Positions 1 to 9,518 are shown, counted from the first letter of the stretch. The stretch: 64,000 nt of DNA from Fulvivirga sediminis (GCF_016757215.1 NZ_JAESIY010000009.1:186001-250000); one strand, 5' to 3'. Numbers and translations: made by a program. The notes: a model not told the origin generated them from the letters alone.

Positions 1-756
1 TATAAACTCCATCAATCTCGCTATGGGGAAGAAAGAAAAGGCAATGCTACTTTAATTTTTGTAACAGAACCTTTTTCTAGATATAGGCAAGTAAAGCTGG
101 ATCAACCTGAAAATACCGGCAATGATAAGGTGTCAATAATGAAGCTCAACTTCATTAAAAAATTTAATACTGGCATTTATCCTTACTCACTTCTACTATC
201 TGCCTTTAGCCCTATTAAATTAGAGAAAGACAGCTCAACCTTGAAATTAACTATGAGTGGACAAGAGTGGTGTGGCCAGGTATTTACTCAAATGAACCTC
301 AAGCATAACCAATATCGCGTACAGTCTTACTCCTATTTCGAATCAGAAGGGGATGAAAGTTTTGAGCTGGATAAAGCGATTCTTGAAGATGAAATTTGGA
401 ACCGTATTAGAATTGATTACCACTCTTTACCTATAGGTAAGTTTGAAATGATTCCTGGTTTGTTTTATGCCAGGCTGCTACACCAACCAGTTATGGCCCT
501 GCCAGTAAAGGCCACCTTAACCTCCTCGGATAGCACGTTAAATTACCTTATCAAATATAAAGACCGCTCATTGTCAATTAATTTCAGTAAGGAATTTCCG
601 CATAGAATAAATTATTGGGAAGAGACGTTTATAAATTTGAAAGGTGAAAAAGTAAGCACTTCTGCCACGTTTGATCGAATGCTACATATTGATTATTGGA
701 GTAAAAACAGCAATAAATACGAATACCTAAGAGACTCACTACATTTAACTTTCTAA
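1..756 (+). CDS. Conserved Bacteroidota protein, 'Maf-like' by habit of annotation (5' end missing)
   Basis: The frame is open from the first base of the window, so this is the C-terminal 251 residues of a longer protein; a GTG at 130 is an internal codon and not the likely start. The visible part runs from YKLHQSRYGEERKGNA through FVTEPFSRYRQVKLD to KLNFIKKFNTGIYPYSLL. I recognise this pattern from Bacteroidota proteins often labelled septum formation inhibitor Maf, although no Maf nucleotide-pyrophosphatase motif is visible here. The rest is beta-rich with no membrane segment. True function is unknown. It ends 5 bases before the next gene and is probably cotranscribed with it. Confidence 0.75.
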   Translation, partial: YKLHQSRYGEERKGNATLIFVTEPFSRYRQVKLDQPENTGNDKVSIMKLNFIKKFNTGIYPYSLLLSAFSPIKLEKDSSTLKLTMSGQEWCGQVFTQMNLKHNQYRVQSYSYFESEGDESFELDKAILEDEIWNRIRIDYHSLPIGKFEMIPGLFYARLLHQPVMALPVKATLTSSDSTLNYLIKYKDRSLSINFSKEFPHRINYWEETFINLKGEKVSTSATFDRMLHIDYWSKNSNKYEYLRDSLHLTF

Positions 757-761
757 AAAAC

Positions 762-1907
762 ATGTTTGAAGCTGCACTTAAAGAATTTCAAATACCGGAA
801 AACCAAACTTACCTAAACTGTGCCTACATGTCACCTCTTGTGAAATCTGTGGAAGAAGCTGGCATGCAAGGTATGATTAAGAAAAGAAATCCTGGCATAA
901 TCACTACCAATGATTTTTTTGAAGAAGGAGATTTATTGAGGGAAGAGTTTGCAAAGCTCATAGGAGCTGATGAATCTAAAAGGATAGCCATAATTCCATC
1001 TGCCAGCTATGGTTTAGCTACAGTAGCTAGAAATATAAAGCTATTAAAAGGAGATAACATAGTAATGGCTGCTGAGCAATTTCCGAGTAACTATTATAGT
1101 TGGCAAAAGGCCTGTGACCAGCATGAAGCGGAAATGAGAATAATCAAAAGGCCGTCTTCAACTCATGATAGTTGGAATGAAAACATTCTCCACGCTATTG
1201 ACAGCGAAACCAAAGCTGTAGCTCTGCCTCATGCTTACTGGGCTGATGGATATTTGTTTGACTTAAAGAAGATCAGAGATAAAACACGACAAGTAGGGGC
1301 TCTGCTCATAATTGATGGAACACAATCAGTAGGAGCGTTGCCTTTCAAGATACAAGAAATTCAGCCTGATGCACTTATCTGTGCTGGTTATAAGTGGCTT
1401 TTTGGTCCTTACAGTATTGGGCTTGCATATTTTGGTAGTTACTTCGATGAGGGAGAGCCTATAGAAGAAAACTGGATAAACCGAGACAAAAGTGAAGATT
1501 TTGCTGGGCTCGTAAACTATAAATCAGATTATCAACCATATGCTATTAGGTATGATGTAGGTGAACACAGTAACTTTATCCTTGTGCCTATGATGCTACA
1601 GGCACTGAAACTAATAAACAGCTGGGACCCAAAAAATATTCAAGCACACTGCGCTAACATATCTGAACATGCATTATCTAAACTAGAAGGAAGCTCATTC
1701 TTTGTTGACAAGGCTTCTGAAAGATCTGCTCATCTCTTTGGTATAAAATTTAAACACCCTATAGACAGTAACTTGCTCATGGATAAATTAAAAGCAGAGA
1801 AAATAAGCGTGTCACTTCGTGGTAATTCTATCAGGGTTTCGCCTCATATTTATAACACCACAGAAGACATAGAAAAGCTGATAAATATTCTGCTTCAACT
1901 TAAATGA
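762..1907 (+). CDS. PLP-dependent aminotransferase class V-fold enzyme (cysteine desulfurase-like)
   Basis: A 381-residue fold-type I PLP enzyme of the class V/NifS-CsdA group. The visible landmarks are IIDGTQSVGA with the pyridine-nitrogen Asp at 185, and the Schiff-base Lys at 211 in AGYKWLFGP. SASYG near 80-84 would form the phosphate cup. The conserved mobile-loop Cys of true cysteine desulfurases is not obvious, so the substrate may be something other than cysteine (a general class V aminotransferase, lyase or kynureninase-like enzyme). ATG start 5 bases after the preceding stop suggests an operon. Its 3' end overlaps the convergent small membrane gene by 8 bases. Confidence 0.88.
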   Translation: MFEAALKEFQIPENQTYLNCAYMSPLVKSVEEAGMQGMIKKRNPGIITTNDFFEEGDLLREEFAKLIGADESKRIAIIPSASYGLATVARNIKLLKGDNIVMAAEQFPSNYYSWQKACDQHEAEMRIIKRPSSTHDSWNENILHAIDSETKAVALPHAYWADGYLFDLKKIRDKTRQVGALLIIDGTQSVGALPFKIQEIQPDALICAGYKWLFGPYSIGLAYFGSYFDEGEPIEENWINRDKSEDFAGLVNYKSDYQPYAIRYDVGEHSNFILVPMMLQALKLINSWDPKNIQAHCANISEHALSKLEGSSFFVDKASERSAHLFGIKFKHPIDSNLLMDKLKAEKISVSLRGNSIRVSPHIYNTTEDIEKLINILLQLK

Positions 1908-2088
1908 CCTCATCGGTATCTTTTTTTCGTTTCAAAATACTAATTCCTGAAAAGAAGAAAATTATGCCAAGTATAGCTATAGCCCAAGGACTAACACCAA
2001 TTATACTACTTCCAAAAATTCCAAAAACACCTAGTATTAGACCAATAATACCGACAATAGTCAAAGCAAGTGCCAAAATCTTAATCAT
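1900..2088 (-). CDS. Small two-helix membrane protein, 62 aa
   Basis: Two hydrophobic segments (about residues 3-27 and 32-52) joined by a short Pro/Trp turn, ending in a positively charged cytoplasmic tail (KRKKD). The length and layout resemble small conserved membrane proteins common in Bacteroidota; no function is assigned. It is convergent with, and overlaps by 8 bases, the PLP enzyme. The plus-strand reading frame over the same bases lacks protein-like composition, so this strand is preferred. Confidence 0.72.
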   Translation of the reverse strand: MIKILALALTIVGIIGLILGVFGIFGSSIIGVSPWAIAILGIIFFFSGISILKRKKDTDEVI

Positions 2089-2239
2089 GTTAATTCAATT
2101 TTTATTTTACAGATAACAGACAAATACTATTCCTCTAAACTTATTATCTCAATATGACGTTCATTTCTCTAAAATGCCTGATTTTTAGAGTAAATTCGTG
2201 TTTAAACCAGCTTATATTGAGGTGTTAATTCCACACATT

Positions 2240-2893
2240 ATGAAGTTCTTCCTTGCTGTTATTATTAGCTTTAGCGGCTTTGTGGCTCACAGCCAAAGTA
2301 AATATATGTTTGTTTTCTTAAGTGGTAATAACCATAACAGTTCGCTTAGTGAGGCTCAGCAAGACCGACTACAAACGGGACATAAAAATCACATCATAAA
2401 GCTTACCGAAGAAAAGAAACTGAAGCTAGCCGGATCATTTGAAAAGGGTGGCGGCATATTTATACTAAATACTAACTCCGTGGATACTGCCAGAGAATGG
2501 ATGAGTGAGGACCCCGCCGTTGCTACCAAGAGATACAAAACTGAAATACTTCCCTGGACCCCACGTCTAGGCTCAGTATGCACCGCTCAACACCCAATGG
2601 AATATGAGACTTACACTTTTGTAAGGTATAATACCTATATTACTAAATTTAATGTTCGAGATGCCCCTCAACTCTTTCGACAGCATGATGTATATTTAAA
2701 AGAAATTGAAAAAACAGGAAATGTTATTTCAGAAGGAGTATTTGATAATAGTGACGGAGGCACTCTGATTATGAAAGGAGAAGTAGCCAAAGCAGTAATT
2801 ATGAACGACCCCTCTGTGAAAAATGGAATTATTGACCCTGAAATAAAGATCATTTGGGTAGCCAAAGGCTCTTTTTGCGAACATAACAACTAA
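2240..2893 (+). CDS. Secreted protein with two YCII-like domains
   Basis: Two tandem YCII-related (ferredoxin-like fold) modules: the first from about YMFVFLSGNN to ILPWTPR, the second from YTFVRYNTYITKF to IIWVAKGSFC. Repeat landmarks are the FEKGGGIFIL and FDNSDGGTLIM strands and the paired EILPW/EIKIIW ends. An N-terminal signal peptide (MKFFLAVIISFSGFVAHSQS) argues for the ATG at 2240; an upstream in-frame start at 2198 would place 14 polar residues ahead of it. YCII proteins are usually cytosolic, so an exported tandem copy is somewhat unusual. It precedes the hydrolase gene by 9 bases and is probably in the same operon. Confidence 0.82.
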   Translation: MKFFLAVIISFSGFVAHSQSKYMFVFLSGNNHNSSLSEAQQDRLQTGHKNHIIKLTEEKKLKLAGSFEKGGGIFILNTNSVDTAREWMSEDPAVATKRYKTEILPWTPRLGSVCTAQHPMEYETYTFVRYNTYITKFNVRDAPQLFRQHDVYLKEIEKTGNVISEGVFDNSDGGTLIMKGEVAKAVIMNDPSVKNGIIDPEIKIIWVAKGSFCEHNN

Positions 2894-2902
2894 TTTATCA
2901 TT

Positions 2903-3949
2903 ATGAAATTTCTAAAATGGTTGGCGCCTATTATTCTATTATTAGTGGCCGTATACTTCACCGGACCTAAGGTAGAGACCCCCGAGCTTAATAAAAATTT
3001 ACCTGAGGTAACCCATCATCTATACCAACTAGAAGCAGACATAGAGGCCAAAGAAAAGGCAGTGGGCAACGTAAAGCCAGATAATGAAGCTCGAATAGTG
3101 TGGTATGATTCCACTTACCAAAAAACACCCTATAGTCTCATTTATCTTCATGGCTTTTCTGCCAGTCAAAAAGAAGGCTTCCCCTTGCATGAAGAAATAG
3201 CTCAACGCTATGGCATGAACCTCTATTTAGCCAGGCTACATTCTCATGGAGTGGAATCAAAAGAAGCCATGTTAGATTTAACTGCAGAAAACTATGTCAA
3301 CTCTGCTAAAGAAGCTATAGCTATTGGCGAGCAGTTAGGAGAAAAAACGATCCTTTTTGCCACCTCCACCGGTGGAACCTTATCTTTATATCTGGCCGGA
3401 GGTGATAATAACATTGCTGGACTTATTTTATATTCACCCAACATTAAGGTATACCAACCAGAAGCATTTATTCTCAATAAGCACTGGGGCCTGCAAATAG
3501 CTCGAATAGTACAAGGAAGTGATTATATGGAATGGGAAATATCTCCAGAAAGAAAGCCTTACTGGCAAAATAAATACAGACTAGAAGCTATTACACAACT
3601 TCAAGAATTGCTAGATGTAACCATGACGGAAGAAACCTTTAAGCAGGTAACTCAACCCACTTTTTTAGGCTATTACTATAAAAATGATTCTCTTCAGGAT
3701 CATACTGTTTCAGTAAAAGCAGAACTGGCCATGTTTGATCAACTGGGCACTCCGAACTCTCTTAAAAGAAAAGTGGCTTTTCCTGAAGCAGGACATCATG
3801 TAATTGGCTCTTCTCTAACATCAGAAGACTTACCTACAGTAAGAAAAGAAACCTATAAGTTCATAGAAGAAATATTAAAAATAAAACCAGCACCTATAAC
3901 CAAAACAGATAGTGCAGGCTCTGCCGAACCAGCCCTTAATCCTGCTTAA
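2903..3949 (+). CDS. Membrane-anchored alpha/beta hydrolase (lysophospholipase-like)
   Basis: 348 residues beginning with a single hydrophobic anchor or signal (WLAPIILLLVAVYFTG). The alpha/beta hydrolase core shows the oxyanion-region HGFSAS, a nucleophile elbow ATSTGG in place of the usual GxSxG, a candidate acid residue in the KNDSLQD segment, and the terminal catalytic His in EAGHHVIGS. The group resembles monoacylglycerol lipase/lysophospholipase-type serine hydrolases acting on lipid esters in the periplasm, but substrate is inferred. A Pro/Ala/Thr tail ends the protein. Its last 14 bases overlap the convergent HTTM gene. Confidence 0.85.
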   Translation: MKFLKWLAPIILLLVAVYFTGPKVETPELNKNLPEVTHHLYQLEADIEAKEKAVGNVKPDNEARIVWYDSTYQKTPYSLIYLHGFSASQKEGFPLHEEIAQRYGMNLYLARLHSHGVESKEAMLDLTAENYVNSAKEAIAIGEQLGEKTILFATSTGGTLSLYLAGGDNNIAGLILYSPNIKVYQPEAFILNKHWGLQIARIVQGSDYMEWEISPERKPYWQNKYRLEAITQLQELLDVTMTEETFKQVTQPTFLGYYYKNDSLQDHTVSVKAELAMFDQLGTPNSLKRKVAFPEAGHHVIGSSLTSEDLPTVRKETYKFIEEILKIKPAPITKTDSAGSAEPALNPA

Positions 3950-5276
3950 GAGGCAGCAACCATTCAGAATGTTTAAAATGATGCCATTCAGCTTTGGCTA
4001 AATTATATTCTGGATCATAAAGTGGCTGGAATTTTCCCCGATTAAGCATTACATTGCCTTTAGCATAAATTTCAACATCAGGATAGCCCTTATCGGCATA
4101 TTCTTCTTTAAGAATTTGGACGAACTGCCAGCACATATCTGGGTGAGAGGCCACTTTACCAGCTTGCTTAGGCGTAAGGTATTCGGTAGGCCTAACGCTC
4201 CAGGTCTCGTTGGTAGCAGGATCCTTCACTTGAAACATAACGGTACCATATTTTATTCTCAGCATCATGCGCCATGATATTCTATGACCTTCCTCCGTCC
4301 AGTTAACATCTCCATTAAATAACCAGTGCCTTAGAGGTAATAAAGCCTGGCACACAAAATATCCAACAAAAATCCCGACTACGAACCTTTTCCTTCCTTC
4401 AGAAAATTTGAAATAATAAGAATTTATATCCTCCTTACTGAGTACCAATGGAGGCTTTCCTTTTAGAAAAATACTCCTGACAGTCTCTGGATTGAAGAAA
4501 AATATGCTGATAACTATGCCTACATAGGGAAAGACACCTACTTGAAATACGGCTGAATTGAACAAATGAAAAAACACTGCCACCCAAAAGGCATACTTAC
4601 GTGTTTTCTTCCATAAAAGTCCCGGCCCCACAAATAAGTCGAATAATACCCCCATATACGTCACCGCCAGCTGGAACCATTTCTGCGCTAACAAGGGACC
4701 TACAAGCCAATAATGAGTTTTACCACTAAATAGAATCCCCACGGTTTCTGCCTTCATCCATCCAGGATACATTTTGGCAAAAGCCGCAAATACGTAAACT
4801 AGTGTCATTTGGAAAGCAAATGCCCAAAGACACCACTGCGGACAACTAAGACTTTTAAGAGACGGTTTACGCTTTACATCTAAAGATAGGTACTTATGTG
4901 CAGGTACTGTACACATAATAAAACATAACAATACCATCAGATAATAATGGTTGTTATAATTAGTTTTCTGCATGAAATAAACACCTGCCCACATAATGGC
5001 ATAAGTGAACATAGCTACGCGATAGTATAACCCAAGCATAACCAGCACCCCTGCCACTCCCATAATGACATAGTAATAATACATACCATCTCCCGGAAGC
5101 GGGTGAAGCCACGAAAAATCAATAAATGGAAACGTTATCTTGGGGGTTATAAATGCCTTTTTCACCCAGCCCGTCATAATCGCACCCCATGCTTCAGCTG
5201 TTAGTAGCAATCCGAAAATAACCCTGAAAATCACCAATGGTGAGTTATCAACAGGCCGAAACAGTTTTTCTTTCAT
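3936..5276 (-). CDS. HTTM-domain integral membrane protein (vitamin K gamma-carboxylase homologue)
   Basis: 446 residues with multiple hydrophobic helices over the first 290 positions and a soluble C-terminal part. The segment YVFAAFAKMYPGW (Lys 168) followed by WLVGPLLAQKW matches the part of vitamin K-dependent gamma-carboxylase that carries its catalytic-base lysine; the NYNNHYYLM stretch near 106-113 is another family hallmark. Bacterial HTTM proteins are largely uncharacterised; carboxylase or epoxidase chemistry is a family-based guess. It follows the PorT-like barrel by 12 bases on the same strand, suggesting cotranscription. Confidence 0.85.
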   Translation of the reverse strand: MKEKLFRPVDNSPLVIFRVIFGLLLTAEAWGAIMTGWVKKAFITPKITFPFIDFSWLHPLPGDGMYYYYVIMGVAGVLVMLGLYYRVAMFTYAIMWAGVYFMQKTNYNNHYYLMVLLCFIMCTVPAHKYLSLDVKRKPSLKSLSCPQWCLWAFAFQMTLVYVFAAFAKMYPGWMKAETVGILFSGKTHYWLVGPLLAQKWFQLAVTYMGVLFDLFVGPGLLWKKTRKYAFWVAVFFHLFNSAVFQVGVFPYVGIVISIFFFNPETVRSIFLKGKPPLVLSKEDINSYYFKFSEGRKRFVVGIFVGYFVCQALLPLRHWLFNGDVNWTEEGHRISWRMMLRIKYGTVMFQVKDPATNETWSVRPTEYLTPKQAGKVASHPDMCWQFVQILKEEYADKGYPDVEIYAKGNVMLNRGKFQPLYDPEYNLAKAEWHHFKHSEWLLPLKQD

Positions 5277-5288
5277 GAAAGGATATTA

Positions 5289-5924
5289 CTAAAACTTAAT
5301 TCCTAAATCCAGACCGAAATAGTCATTTTTTAAAGAAAACTTATCTACAGCATCGCTTCTATCTGCCACCAAATTTATTAGGCCTCTGTTATAAGACACT
5401 CCGGCAAAAACGCTAGTGTTTAAGCCTATTTTATAGTCAAGACCAAAACCCACCTGTAAGGTTGAATTAAAGAATCGGAAGTTTTCCACTGCCATGTACT
5501 CCTCCGACTTTTTCTTTTCTTTGACATTAAATTCCATAGTAGTACCTATCTGAAAATAGATGCGCTTATCTAAGGCTATTTCATTTGTATATAGCTTTAT
5601 GGCCAATGGTATTTGTATGTACTGCACGCCATATTCCTCTTTATACCTGGCATTAGTGGTTTTGTCTGTAATCTCAAAAGCTGCTCGGTTAGAAACCAAA
5701 AATACCCCTGTACTGAAATAGTAATTTTCTCTAAAAGCAAAATCGGCAAAAGGCCCAGCGGCAAACCTTATCCCTACTCCGTCACTACTATAATTAAAGT
5801 CATCAGAATCAGAGTTTAGCCTTGAACTAGATACAGTAGGAGTAAATTTAAAACCTAGCTCCACCTGAGCATATGAGCCATAAGAAATTAAGAAAAATAG
5901 TAGAATCAGCAGTTTTTTTCTCAT
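5289..5924 (-). CDS. PorT-like outer-membrane beta-barrel protein
   Basis: About 211 residues with signal peptide MRKKLLILLFFLISYGSYAQ and alternating beta-strand pattern ending in the aromatic terminal strand (FGLDLGIKF). Glycine/aromatic alternation such as GVQYIQIPLAIKLY is typical of the PorT family of small Bacteroidota barrels, some of which belong to the T9SS. The ATG at 5924 is preferred over an in-frame TTG at 5930. Divergent from gldB with a short intergenic region. It could be PorT itself or any paralogue; the family is too diverse to decide by eye. Confidence 0.78.
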   Translation of the reverse strand: MRKKLLILLFFLISYGSYAQVELGFKFTPTVSSSRLNSDSDDFNYSSDGVGIRFAAGPFADFAFRENYYFSTGVFLVSNRAAFEITDKTTNARYKEEYGVQYIQIPLAIKLYTNEIALDKRIYFQIGTTMEFNVKEKKKSEEYMAVENFRFFNSTLQVGFGLDYKIGLNTSVFAGVSYNRGLINLVADRSDAVDKFSLKNDYFGLDLGIKF

Positions 5925-6001
5925 CTGCAATAATTTTTTGGTTACTTAGCAAGTTGAAATACTTAGGGTCTTTAACGCCCAAATAAACGAATAGTTTGAT
6001 C

Positions 6002-7018
6002 ATGAAAAAAGGATTTCCCGTTTTACTAGCAGTCGTTATCTGTGTTTTACTTCTTGGCTCTTGTTCGGAAAATAATGATGAGTGTGTATATCAGCCAGAT
6101 ACCTCTGGCATAGAGGTGAGCTTACAATTTGAAAGGTTAGACTCTGCACTATTAGGGGTAAAATCAAAAGAAGATCTAAGAGATTTTCTAAATGACTACC
6201 CAGTGATAAGAGAATATTTTTTACGGAGAAATCAATATCCTAATGACTCGGTAATGATGCAGGTACTATATGGGAAATTTCAAAACCCTCACATAGATAC
6301 CTTACAGCAAGAAATAAACCGTGTATTTGGAGACCTTAGTTCGCTAAAAGAAGAGCTCAACAAAGCTTTTACTAATTTTAAATATTACTACCCGGAGGCC
6401 GAACTACCCGAGATAAAGTTCATAGCTACAGGTTTGGATAATGATATGTTTATCTCAGATTCTTTAATAGTGGTAGGTCTTGATTATTACTTGGGTGATA
6501 GCGCCAAATATAGGCCATTAGGTTTATATGAATATATGTTAGAAAGATACAGACCCAGCTACATTACACCTTCCATTATGCTACTATATGGTATTTCATC
6601 AAAATATAATAAAACAAATACCAGTGACAAAACCATGCTGGCAGATATGATCGGCTATGGCAAATCCTTTTATTTTGCCAAGCATATGATGCCTTGTACT
6701 CCCGATAGTCTTCTCATCTGGTACTCCAGAAAAGAAATTAGTGGCTCTCGAAAAAATGAGGACATAGTATGGGCCCATTTTCTGGAAAACCAACTCTTAT
6801 ACGAAACTGACCACCTAGTAAAGAAAAAGTATATAGAAGAAAGGCCTAAAACCTACGAAATAGGCGAAGACGCACCTGGAAGAATCGGCACCTGGCTAGG
6901 TTGGCAGATCGTGAGACAGTATATGGAGCGTAATGATGAAGTGACCTTACATGAGCTCATGCAAAACACTGACGCCAAAGAAATTTTTAATAAATCTCAT
7001 TACAAACCAAAGAAATAA
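6002..7018 (+). CDS. gldB: Gliding motility lipoprotein GldB
   Basis: Lipoprotein with lipobox LLGSC (Cys 21 from the chosen ATG at 6002; an in-frame TTG at 5996 is ignored). The body shows the GldB pattern: FERLDSAL near the N terminus, FKYYYPEAELP, FIATGLDNDMF, LDYYLG, and GRIGTWLGWQIVRQYM near the end. GldB is an outer-membrane-associated lipoprotein needed for gliding and related surface functions in flavobacteria and is kept in many non-gliding relatives. It leads a likely operon with the unknown gene at 7040 and coaX. Confidence 0.92.
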   Translation: MKKGFPVLLAVVICVLLLGSCSENNDECVYQPDTSGIEVSLQFERLDSALLGVKSKEDLRDFLNDYPVIREYFLRRNQYPNDSVMMQVLYGKFQNPHIDTLQQEINRVFGDLSSLKEELNKAFTNFKYYYPEAELPEIKFIATGLDNDMFISDSLIVVGLDYYLGDSAKYRPLGLYEYMLERYRPSYITPSIMLLYGISSKYNKTNTSDKTMLADMIGYGKSFYFAKHMMPCTPDSLLIWYSRKEISGSRKNEDIVWAHFLENQLLYETDHLVKKKYIEERPKTYEIGEDAPGRIGTWLGWQIVRQYMERNDEVTLHELMQNTDAKEIFNKSHYKPKK

Positions 7019-7039
7019 ACTCTTAGCCAGAATCAAATA

Positions 7040-7639
7040 ATGTTAAACTCTTTTGAAGTAAGATGGATTTTTCAGGGTAAGCTACCTGACAATATGTTGC
7101 AATGGGTAGAGACTTTTGCTCCTGAAGAACAAAGCATACGTACCGATTATTATTTTAATAAAACCGAAAATGGCACTTTAGGAATTAAACTACGTGAAGG
7201 AAGCATTCAAATGAAACCGCTTTTAAAAGAAGTAGGACATTTTACCTTTAATGATCATAAGGCAAAAATAGAATCATACAGCAAATGGAGCTATCTGGTG
7301 CAGGATAACCAAGAGTGGTCATACATGATAGAGGAACCCGAAACTTGGCTTCCGGTGACCAAATCAAGACTGATGAACAAGTATACCTTAGCAGGAGGCT
7401 ATCCTGATAGAGTAGAAATGAAAGACAGAGTAGAACAAGGCTGTGAAATGGAACTCTCGAACATTAGTATTCTTAATAAAGATTTCTGGACGTTGGCCTT
7501 TGAAGCTTATGGTAAAGAAGCTGAAGTAAACTTACAAAAGACGCTAAGATATGTTTTTGAAACTTCCGAGCTACCTCAAGTACTACCTTTTCAAAATTCA
7601 TTTGGATATGCGCAATTGATCCACGATATTCAGCACTAA
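7040..7639 (+). CDS. Conserved protein of unknown function
   Basis: 199-residue soluble protein with no signal peptide or membrane segment. It starts FEVRWIFQGKLP and carries RTDYYF, GIKLREGSIQMK and YVFETSELPQVLPFQ. The E-x-R-W opening and repeated strand pattern with charged inward residues recall beta-barrel enzymes of the CYTH type, but the diagnostic ExExK motif is absent, so I do not assign it. It lies 21 bases after gldB and 1 base before coaX, so it is almost certainly cotranscribed with both. Confidence 0.75.
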   Translation: MLNSFEVRWIFQGKLPDNMLQWVETFAPEEQSIRTDYYFNKTENGTLGIKLREGSIQMKPLLKEVGHFTFNDHKAKIESYSKWSYLVQDNQEWSYMIEEPETWLPVTKSRLMNKYTLAGGYPDRVEMKDRVEQGCEMELSNISILNKDFWTLAFEAYGKEAEVNLQKTLRYVFETSELPQVLPFQNSFGYAQLIHDIQH

Positions 7640-7640
7640 T

Positions 7641-8387
7641 ATGTTTTTATCAGTAGATATAGGAAATACCAATGTAGTATTCGGTCTTCACAATGGCACC
7701 GAATGGACTCGCGTTTGGCGAATAGCCACTAAAGATGAAGCACAAGAGATGCTCGCTCACTCATTAGATAAGCACCTAGATGGAATCACCGTAGATGAAG
7801 TGGCTATTAGCAGTGTGGTTCCTTTTTTTACCCATGTGATTAATAGAAAACTTAGAGACAAGTTAAAAATAACGCCTTATTTAATAGGACCTAAAAGCTA
7901 TGCTGCTCTTCCCATAGAAGTGCTACACCCTGATAACATAGGCAGTGACCTAGTAGCGGATGCCTTAGCTGCTTATGAGAAATACAAAGAAGATTGTATG
8001 GTAGTAGATTTTGGCACTGCACTAACTTTTACTATTGTATCTGATAAAAAAATAAGAGGGGTAAATATAGCCCCAGGATTAAAAACAGCTATGAAAGCTT
8101 TGGCCTCTAGTGCTGTTAAGCTTAACGAAATACCTCTGGAACTTCCCCAGTCTGTAATTGGTACCGATACCACTTCAGCCATACAGTCGGGTATACTATG
8201 GGGCTATGTAGGTCTGGTAGAAAAAATGATCGAACGAATAGAAAAAGAGCTCAATACCAAATTAAAAATAATAGCCACTGGTGGGCTTTCTAAAGTATTA
8301 GAGCCGCTACAAGATCAGTTTGATGCAATAGATCCTAACACCACATTAGAAGGCGTGCGGTTGATTTACCTGGCTAATAAAAACTAA
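7641..8387 (+). CDS. coaX: Type III pantothenate kinase
   Basis: 248 residues carrying the ASKHA-fold motifs of CoaX: phosphate-1 motif VDIGNTNVVFG at the N terminus, GSDLVADALAA, the phosphate-2 motif DFGTALTFTIV, GVNIAPGLKTAM, and the adenosine motif ATGGLSKVLEP. It phosphorylates pantothenate in the first step of coenzyme A synthesis, in the cytoplasm; type III enzymes typically need a monovalent cation. Length is normal. The 3' end overlaps the convergent glycosylase gene by 4 bases. Confidence 0.95.
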   Translation: MFLSVDIGNTNVVFGLHNGTEWTRVWRIATKDEAQEMLAHSLDKHLDGITVDEVAISSVVPFFTHVINRKLRDKLKITPYLIGPKSYAALPIEVLHPDNIGSDLVADALAAYEKYKEDCMVVDFGTALTFTIVSDKKIRGVNIAPGLKTAMKALASSAVKLNEIPLELPQSVIGTDTTSAIQSGILWGYVGLVEKMIERIEKELNTKLKIIATGGLSKVLEPLQDQFDAIDPNTTLEGVRLIYLANKN

Positions 8388-9067
8388 TTGGCTTCATTTA
8401 TAATAGGTGCAAATGCCTGCACATATTGATCTATGAACTCATCGAGCCTTTTGAGGCGGTATTGCATTACCCACCTTGGGTGAGGCAGGGGCACAATCTG
8501 CTCAAACAGCTCATATTTCTTATTAAGATATTTGAGATAGCTAATATTCTTCCCCTTACCCAGGCTAAAGGCAGTAGGGTGAGCACCGAAAGCTATCTGT
8601 TTCCGTATTTCAGATACCATATAAGGCTCAATGGCTCTTTGAAGCTCTGGAATGTCATAATAGTTGAGGTTCTTACCATCTTTTACAAAACCCAGAGGTG
8701 AGACGGAAGTGAAATAGAAGTGTTTATAAAACAACTCACTGCCTCCCACGGCTTCAATCATTTGATAAATAAAACGTGAAGACAGTTCCGATTTTTTGTC
8801 AAAATCATTCTCAATGCTCAACACCTCCTCCAAACGAATCGGATCCGTAAAAGGAATACCAGTAGCCCCTCCTCCAAAGCGTCCCGGATTAATACCTATG
8901 AGAAAAGCTCTTTTATTGCTGTCATTAAAAAACTGATTATAAAAAAGACGGGTTACCCGTTGCACTTCCTCCTCAGCAAAAGGGTAAAGAATCTCTACAC
9001 CCTCAGGCAAATTATCTGGCAACTTCAGTTCATCGTAATACTTTAAGATTTTCTCTGCATAGGTCAT
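8384..9067 (-). CDS. SMUG2-like uracil-DNA glycosylase family protein
   Basis: 227 residues with the uracil-DNA glycosylase fold motifs: motif 1 GINPGRFGGGATGIPFTDP and motif 2 PLPHPRWVMQYR. In the family these bind the flipped base and the backbone. The GINPGRFG form is the one I associate with the SMUG2 branch, which removes deaminated bases such as uracil or xanthine-type lesions. A phosphorylatable or catalytic Asp/Asn in motif 1 is replaced by the Asn of GINPG, as in SMUG enzymes. Single-gene unit, convergent with coaX. Confidence 0.85.
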   Translation of the reverse strand: MTYAEKILKYYDELKLPDNLPEGVEILYPFAEEEVQRVTRLFYNQFFNDSNKRAFLIGINPGRFGGGATGIPFTDPIRLEEVLSIENDFDKKSELSSRFIYQMIEAVGGSELFYKHFYFTSVSPLGFVKDGKNLNYYDIPELQRAIEPYMVSEIRKQIAFGAHPTAFSLGKGKNISYLKYLNKKYELFEQIVPLPHPRWVMQYRLKRLDEFIDQYVQAFAPIINEAN

Positions 9068-9518
9068 GCGGTAAAGTTAAGCATCTATTAAAACTTACCC
9101 ATATGTAAAAAATCAAATGAGATAATACGCTCGAAATAAGTCAGTCAACAACAAAATACTCAGCAAAACAGTAAATTTAACTAACACCGGCTTAAAGGTG
9201 TGATTTGTTTAACAGAAAAAAACACTATAGCAGAACACTCCGGACTAATCATATAATTTTTCATTTTTTGAAACCCATGATTAAAATCCTCGTTACACCA
9301 CACAGGTCATATAAAGACTCTAAAATAGAAGCAAAATATTGGGCTACAATAGTAAAATTAGCTTTTCTTTAACCATAGTCTAACTAAACTATAGCTAATT
9401 TGAGCACAGTATGAATTAATAACTTTAAGAAATTGAAGTTAAAAACGGATATGGGAAGATCAATGACACAATACCACAATCTGTAAAAGAAGACATAAAA
9501 ATATATGCTATAATAGCC
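9068..9518. other. Gene-free AT-rich spacer
   Basis: Between the divergent glycosylase start and the structured region that begins at 9519 I see no credible coding frame. A 31-codon frame at 9277-9372 is too short to support. No promoter of the TAnnTTTG type was found close to the glycosylase start. Confidence 0.6.

Noticed and set aside
9277-9372. 31-codon frame MIKILVTPHRSYKDS... in the gene-free spacer
   Set aside because: Too short, no promoter or terminator fit, no recognisable family.
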